Positions 57,815 through 64,000 of a stretch of DNA of 64,000 nt are shown here, one piece after another (positions within the stretch are counted from its first letter, which is position 1; each line of letters opens with the position of its first letter). The stretch is from Aselliscus stoliczkanus (Eukaryota > Chordata > Mammalia > Chiroptera > Hipposideridae), in the NCBI GenBank assembly GCA_033961575.1, contig CM066733.1, positions 140,914,421 to 140,978,420 on the forward strand, read 5' to 3'. The notes beneath the pieces are model-generated. The model did not search any database and had not been told where the DNA came from. It was given only the letters and a program-made list of their open reading frames with translations. Made by a program: the position numbers and the translations under genes.

Positions 57815-59545
57815 TTTTAAACAATCTTTGTTGGTAGAAGGGAGAGACAAATGATCTTTTTCCTCCTAACAGTATTATAACATATTCTTCAAATATGTGG
57901 AAAGTATTGTGGACAACCATTTTCTAAAGATGCTTTATTTTGGCTCTTAATAAAGAAAGATTTTCTGTATTTGATTTACCTATGTAAAGGATGCCTGTAA
58001 CTTATTTTTGCATCTATATTTTTACTAGCTTTGAGTTTTTTCCATCTGGAGAACTAACCCATTGCCCAGTTCCCAGTTATCCAAGTTCATGGTGGTATGT
58101 CCCTCGGCTAGATCTGTCATGTCCTTCACTCCCCTGCACACAGTGACCAACAATGGGCAGGTAATCCGAGCTAGGTTATTGATTGTAATTCTAATTGTCA
58201 AGAGGAGCGGTGCTCCCTTTTACAGGGTCTGTGACCCTGAGGATAGTGGAACTTAGAGTGGCCAGGCACCATCTTCACCAGCACTTTGAAAAAGCCTGGC
58301 TATGAATGAGGACAATACAAAGGGACATAGAAAAGAGACTGGTGACATGGTCTCTGGAATCTGTTCACAGCTGCCCTGAGTAGACGGTCAAATTTCTTAA
58401 GACAATGAATTCCATTTTTTTTTTTTTTAGCTTAAGGTGGTTTAAGACAAATTTCTAGCCTAACTTTGAGAAAGTTCCACTATGCCCATTCATTTTTCAT
58501 CGAAATGCAGTGTCACACATTCACATTTGTTCTGAGAATGATTTTTCTTTCTTTTTGCATCCCCAACCCCTAACCTTTTCTAAATGAGAACGTACCAATT
58601 TGCTAATAGCAGAACTGTGATATATTTGAACTGTGTTATGGAGTACAGATCACTATAAGGAATCTCAACCTATCTGAATATTTCTATTTGTTTTTTTCTA
58701 GATTTTTTTTTATTCATTATCAGTGTTTTATCCTTTCCAACTTGAGGGCACCTAGAAAGAACTGAGAAGACATAAAGCCATGAATTATACCTGATAAAAA
58801 ATCAGGAATTTTGCTGTTGTCACAAACTAACCTACAATGCCTTAAGCATTGTTTCATCAGGCTGAATGAAGCAAGGGCCCTTGGACAAATGAGCAATAAA
58901 TGCAAAGACCAAAACAGAGTTTGTGTTATTTTAATATTACTTAAAAGCCTCTTTTATCTGGATTAAGCTTATCATATGTCACACCTGGTGATTTCACTCG
59001 TACGGAGAGGACAGCCAGGTCACCACATTATTCAGTCACTGTGCAACTTTGTTCCTAACCTTGCCAAGTTGTAGTGACTATGCAACTTACATGCTAGGGA
59101 AAATTTGGTTTGTCATTCTTACTCAGTTAACTTACCCATAGAGTTTGTCATTATAACTTGAATTCCCCGGATCTAATACCTTTAAAAATAGAAGCAAGAA
59201 TCCCAGGATCCTAATTCTGTTGAATGAGTCACTTTTTATTTCTGCCAACGACCCCTTCGGGACTCATTCTAAGGTCTAAATCCTACAAGAGCCATGGATG
59301 AATTTCCTAATGGGTTATGTGGAAGGGCGTGGATGTCTGTGGCTTAGGAACAACTAGTGAGTTGCAGAATGAAAGGCAAAAGAACACCTGCTACTGACAT
59401 TCCTCTTCCAGCCACCTCACATTTCAGCATCAAGGGGACAGTCTCATGAACAGAATACAGAGCACATTTATTAAATAAATGTGAGCAAATCACTCTACTC
59501 TGAGCCTTCATTTCTCTTTGTTAAAAATGACAATGTACTTTCTAA
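57815..59545. other. Intergenic, nothing recognised
   Basis: AT-rich DNA with no gene or nameable repeat. Confidence 0.4.
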
Positions 59546-59546
59546 G

Positions 59547-59548
<2 letters not shown>

Positions 59549-59596
<48 letters not shown>
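59549..59596. repeat. (TG)24 microsatellite
   Basis: Uninterrupted dinucleotide run beside an L2 fragment. Confidence 0.98.
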
Positions 59597-59598
<2 letters not shown>

Positions 59599-59649
59599 AA
59601 TTAATGAAGATCCACTATATATGTGGAAAATATTTGGAAATCAAGGCTC

Positions 59650-59975
59650 AGCAAACATGGCCTTCCTTCATGATCTGGTTCCACTTGCTTCTCCAATCTT
59701 TCACCATTATCTGCTCTCATCTCTTCAAACTATACTCAGCCCTACATACTATCTGATTTCTTTTGCCTCTGAAATCTTTGCAAATGCAATTTCTTCTGAC
59801 CCAGAAGTCTTCCAAAATCTGACTAATCCACACTCATTGTTCAGGTTCCACTGCATGTCCTACAATAGTTTCTTAATCTCCCCAAGCTGGGTTTAGGTAC
59901 TTCTTCTATTACAGCGCTTCATATAGTGTGTGGTACTTGTCTGTTTTCTTATTTCTTCCCTTCACTAATAGAGTT
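59650..59975 (+). mobile_element. LINE L2 3' fragment
   Basis: CTTCCTTCATGATCTGGTTC, ATTTCTTCTGACCCAGAAGT, TTGTTCAGGTTCCACTGCAT and CAGCGCTTCATATAGTGTGT follow L2 3' sequence. The 114-codon open frame at 59,552-59,896 is this repeat plus the TG run. Confidence 0.75.
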
Positions 59976-59979
59976 TTGC

Positions 59980-61520
59980 AAATGACATTAAAACTGGCAT
60001 TATATGAAGGATATTGCAGAAAGTTTTCAAACTGGATCATTATAGGCCAAAAATTTGACTAAAATAAATTAATATGCCACAAAAAGTTTCACCTTGAATT
60101 TTTCACAAGTAATATTCCATATCCTCAACTTATTCTTGTGTAGTGATCTGAACCTAGATAAAGACTTTAACTTGAATGTAAGAAAGTAACTGAGTAGATG
60201 CCATATCAAGTGTGGTTTGATGTAATGTATCTTTCAGATTAGAAAGGGAACGCTATTGTATATGATTGTGAAAACTAAAAATGTCCACCTTATATGCTTA
60301 GCGCAATGGCTCAGAAGATAACAGTTCACTTTAGTCAAATGGGCTAAATTTATTTGATCAGCATGTGAATAAAAGTGTCTTATGGGGAAAAAACCAAGAA
60401 AGTTTCTGTTGTAATCCCCAAGGTCTTTAATGAGCCCTGTACCCGGGGTGTTAAAGGGCAGATCAAAGACTGAGAATCTTGGGAAAAAAAATCCCATTTT
60501 TTATTTGGCCTCTTGCCTCTAAGGATTCCAGCATTTACTTACACTTGTAGATGTTATGCCTAAACACCGTTTTGGTTGTACTTGACTGTTAATTTCCCTA
60601 AATCTTCTGTGTGAATATGAAAAAAAAACAACTGATGAGGTTTTTCTTTATGCTCCGACTTTATACCTTGGAAATATTTATTGTCACCTCTGGCTCTTCT
60701 TATACAGGGGAAGGGAAATGGCCTTGGTAATACAGAAGTGGACCCTAGAATCCTTAAGGCCTGCCCTTCCCCACACTACAGGTAGGTAAACTGAGGCCCA
60801 GCCGAAAAAACAATAAAGTCCCTTGTAAAGAGGTAGCACTTGGCTGCCTGGTACATGGTACAGAGATAGGTGTGAGTTATTCAAAGTCATTTAGCTTATG
60901 AACAAAATTTTAAAAGACTTGGAGCATAAGACAAGCAAAAAAAAAAAAAAAAGGGCACTGCATTCTTTCCAAGTGAAAAACCCAAAGGGAACAAGGTTTG
61001 ATGATGTCCTAGATTTCTGGGACAGTCTACACTGAAATAATTGTTTCTTTTTAAGTAGCCACATTTTTTGGGTCATTAGTAGAAGGCAAACTTGTTAATA
61101 CCACTATCATTTTTTGTTAATATCCTCCCCACCTCTTTTTTTTTTTTTTTAGCCTCGTAAACTAAAGCATCAAATAAAATTTAAAACACAAACACAAAAT
61201 TTGAGAGTGTGGTGCCTTTATATTTATTTCTAGCATGGAACATTCAAAATCATAAACTACCACATTTTTTGTGAACTGCTATCATTTTATTATTCTGGGC
61301 TGAATATTTTCTCCCCCATAGTTAGGACCATCCCGGGTCCCTGACTTAAGCCCCTGTTTGAGTTCACATATGGGTGCCTTTGTCCCAACTATGGTCTTCC
61401 AGCCTGAATGTAGGGGGAAGCAACAAGACGATTACTTTTCTTTCCAATTCCAGCTGCTATTTGAACTACAGAGAAGCAATGCACATCTGAGCGAATTCCA
61501 AAGCCACTCATCTCAGGAGT
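59980..61520. other. Intergenic, nothing recognised
   Basis: No gene or nameable repeat; short A or T runs near 60,939 and 61,135. Confidence 0.4.
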
Positions 61521-61526
61521 TGTGCC

Positions 61527-61698
61527 CAGGTGTGAGGAGAGGTGTGCTGGTGTGAGGAGAGGTGTGTTGATGTGAGGAGAGATGTGCCCTGGTGTGAGGA
61601 GAGGTGTGCCCTGGTGTGAGGTGAGGTGTGTCCTGGTGTGAGGAGAGGTGTGTCCTGATGTGAGGTGAGGTGTGTCCTGGTGTGAGGAGAGGTGTGGG
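61527..61698. repeat. 20-22 bp minisatellite
   Basis: About eight tandem copies of a 20-22 base G/T-rich unit (TGGTGTGAGGAGAGGTGTG with variable CCC, TCC or TT spacer) on the plus strand. Long frames on the minus strand (HTSPHTR-like) are artefacts. Confidence 0.96.
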
Positions 61699-61699
61699 C

Positions 61700-63265
61700 A
61701 GCCTCCCCAAGAGTCCAGTTCGGCTTGGTTTATTAGCAGCTTCAATGAGCATTAAGACAAAGCAGGACTAAGTGGGGAATAGCAGGATGTCTCTAACCAG
61801 TTTCCCTTTTATGCTCTCATCTGTAATTTTTTGGGTAACTTTATTTCACCTAATCAAGGCAACAAAGGAGTACTTTTCTCAGGAGCGGGTACCACTAGTG
61901 GATGGAACAAACTGACTTTGGTTGCCAGAGAGTATAAGAATCACATCCAGGCTCTATGTGGGAAACACTGGATTGTCTATGGCTCCTTCCTTGACTTACT
62001 TGATTCTGATTCCATGGGAGCTATTTTACAACTGTGTACATTGTAAGTAACTGATGGGCACACAAATCCTGTCCTGCCTGGTATGAGTTTTGTCGCCTTT
62101 CCTCTGCCCCTGCCCCCAGTCTGTGGTGTATGTGTGTGGGGGATTTTGCTGCCATTTGCAATTCCCTTCAACATTCCTTCATTTTATATGTATTCTTGCT
62201 GTAACATCTGCTGACTTCCCACATCAAATGAGTTCAACAAAGTTTTTAACACATGTCCATTTTTAAAAATTTCTATGAAAGTCACAATTTTAACTTTCTT
62301 TGAAAATTTGCTTTTAACACTCAATTTCCTCATTTGGAAAATGAGCATAATCATACCTCCCTACTTTCCTCTCTGAGCTTTTGGGATTGAATGACTTATA
62401 ATTAACTGGGTTGAAATGGCCCCTAAGGGTTGAAAATGTGTCTTATTTCCTTTTGTATTCCTAGTATCTAGGAAAAAGAATCTGTACCAAAGTGCTCTTT
62501 ATTATAAAATACTAGACTAATAGGAGGTATTGTTGTTATTGTCAGACCTTATTGACAGGACAGGAGCCAGCAACCTCTGACCTCCTTTTGAAAGTAGCCA
62601 GAGGGTTCATCTTAGGTAGCACTCAATGAGTGTAAGGTGCCCAGCTCACGTGCTGGGCAAATGGGGACATGGGTACATCTAGTGGTTTCCGATTCCAGGG
62701 AAGAGGCCACGAGTGGCAGACAAGGGTTAAAGGAGGCTCTAAGAGCTGCCTCTTCCTTTCTGGGCCCTTTGCCTCCAGGGATTCAGGGGTCAGAGGTGCT
62801 TTCTCCACACAAACATCAGCTGGTCCAACACACAATTACTTGTCACTTCTCCTGGCCTTTGCCTGTGCTGGATGAGGGGGGAAGAATGGCAGATGGGGCA
62901 GACAGCAGGATTTAAAGCATACAAAATTCTACAGTGAATATAGACTTGTCAAACACTTAAGGATTGCCAACACTTAGTGACTGGATCTGTAGCCTACTTG
63001 TTACAATCAAATTACTTATTTCAGTTCCAAAATATAAAATCGAAGACTTTAAAATAGAAAGCCAAAGTTCAAAATTGAGGTCTCTCTAGAAAAATTCTGT
63101 GATGATTTTTAAGAGTTGCAGAATTCTTAGGTTCACTTGTTCACTCCTTATCTCTCTCTCATCTCATAATGAACAGGTACACGTTGTTCATCAAATATTC
63201 CTACCTCACGGGTTCACAGGAAGGCAACTTGCGTTCAGAGAGTATTTGAAAGCATTTCTCTATTG
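61700..63265. other. Intergenic, little recognised
   Basis: A MIR core fragment at about 62,320-62,400 (TTTCCTCATTTGGAAAATGA). No gene; open frames at 62,623-62,915 overlap on both strands without support. Confidence 0.45.
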
Positions 63266-63269
63266 GATG

Positions 63270-63750
63270 CGGCAGTAGGCTAAATAATGGCTCCCAAAGA
63301 CATCAGGTCCTCATCCCTGGGCTCTGAAATTCTTACCTTATATGGAAACAGGGTCTTTATAAAAGCGATTCAATGGAGGATTGTGACAAAGGGAGATTAT
63401 CTAGATTACCAGTAACAGAGTCAGAATGCAATCACAAGTGGCGTTATAAAACACAGGTGGAGATTTGACACAGGCAGAAGAGGTAAAGGCCAGTGACCAC
63501 GGAGGCAGGGACTGACCTGAGATGACCATAAGCCAAGGAATGCCAGCAGCCCCAGAAGCCAGGAGAGACAAAGCAGGGCCTTCCCCCTGGAGCTCCCAGA
63601 GGGAGTGCAGCCTGCTAACACCTTAATTATACACCGGTGAGGCTGATTTCAAACTTCTGGCCTCCAGACTGGGAGAGAATCAATGTCTATTGTTTTCAGC
63701 CATTGAGTTCGTAATAATTTGTTACAGCAGTCACAGAAAACTAATACAGA
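63270..63750 (+). mobile_element. MaLR-type LTR remnant
   Basis: GGCTAAATAATGGCTCCCAA, GAATGCAATCACAAGTGGCG, CCAAGGAATGCCAGCAGCCC, TTCTGGCCTCCAGACTGGGA and TTGTTACAGCAGTCACAGAA, ending CTAATACAG, match a widespread solitary LTR-like repeat in full order. Confidence 0.7.
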
Positions 63751-63825
63751 TACTTGCACAAAGACAAAGACTTTCTTGCAGTCTTGAAAAAAAATGGCAG
63801 TGTTCCCCCTCCCCAACTTGGCCAA

Positions 63826-64000
63826 GTGTATTCATTTGCTAGGACTGCCATAACCAAGTACCATAGACTGGTAACTTCAACATACATTTATTTGATCACA
63901 GTTTGGGAGGCTAGAAGTTCAAGATTGAGAGGTCAGGAGGGTTGATTTCTTCTGAGACCTCTTTCCTTAGCTTATAAATAGCCATCACTTCCCTGTGTCT
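63826..64000 (-). mobile_element. MaLR-type LTR remnant, inverted, cut by the window end
   Basis: GTATTCATTTGCTAGGACTG, CCATAACCAAGTACCATAGA, TTTATTTGATCACAGTTTGG, GAGGCTAGAAGTTCAAGATT and TTGATTTCTTCTGAGACCTC are the reverse orientation of the same class. It lies head-to-head with the preceding LTR remnant about 75 bases away. Confidence 0.65.

Noticed and set aside
25383..61698. CRISPR-like arrays
   Set aside because: The tandem repeats have no unique spacers, the genome is mammalian, and there are no cas genes.
61389..61752. Repeat protein frames on the minus strand
   Set aside because: Produced by the 20-22 bp minisatellite.
38900..64000. Exons of SHPRH (expected upstream neighbour)
   Set aside because: I saw no helicase, RING or PHD-like coding segments; the gene probably lies beyond the window.

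Overview
This is a 64 kb stretch of mammalian nuclear DNA: AT-rich, dense in interspersed repeats, with one CpG island and one recognisable protein-coding gene. That gene is FBXO30 (F-box only protein 30, also called MUSA1), on the minus strand. Its coding sequence lies in two exons (27,963-30,002 and 23,598-23,801) that join in phase 0 with GT/AG borders to give about 746 residues. A non-coding first exon is inferred in the CpG island (about 37.5-38.9 kb), ending at a consensus donor at 38,454. A long AT-rich 3' UTR may run to a poly(A) signal near 17,030.

Organism: the window holds about ten copies of a tRNA-derived SINE (tRNA-like head, long body ending in AATAAA plus TCTTT, then an A-rich tail; a shorter head-plus-A-tail form is also common). 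Most have clear 10-13 bp target-site duplications. From memory, the body and tail resemble the Rhin-1/Meg-type SINEs of yinpterochiropteran bats (horseshoe and false-vampire bat lineage). I therefore infer a bat of that suborder with moderate confidence; the assignment rests on SINE recognition alone. Older shared mammalian repeats (L2, MIR, L1M, MaLR/MLT1-type LTRs, MER5A and other hAT elements, Tigger, mariner) fill much of the rest.

Layout: 1-17 kb is intergenic DNA downstream of FBXO30, with a mariner remnant, inverted SINE pair, hAT elements, L1 and L2 pieces, an L1 ORF2 fragment carrying a perfect 23-bp-arm palindrome, MaLR LTRs and a Tigger element. 17-23.6 kb is the presumed FBXO30 3' UTR. 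23.6-30.0 kb holds the coding exons and intron 2, which contains a 15-bp minisatellite. 30.0-38.45 kb is intron 1. 37.5-38.9 kb is the promoter CpG island. 38.9-64 kb is intergenic DNA upstream of FBXO30 with L2, an 81-bp mariner MITE, LTR remnants, L1 3' ends, a G-quadruplex motif and a 20-22 bp minisatellite.

I found no operon-like, CRISPR-like or otherwise novel genetic system. The most unusual structures are the palindrome at 12,516-12,568, the composite SINE pair sharing one target duplication at 11,959-12,237, and the near-perfect foldback MITE at 40,728-40,808.
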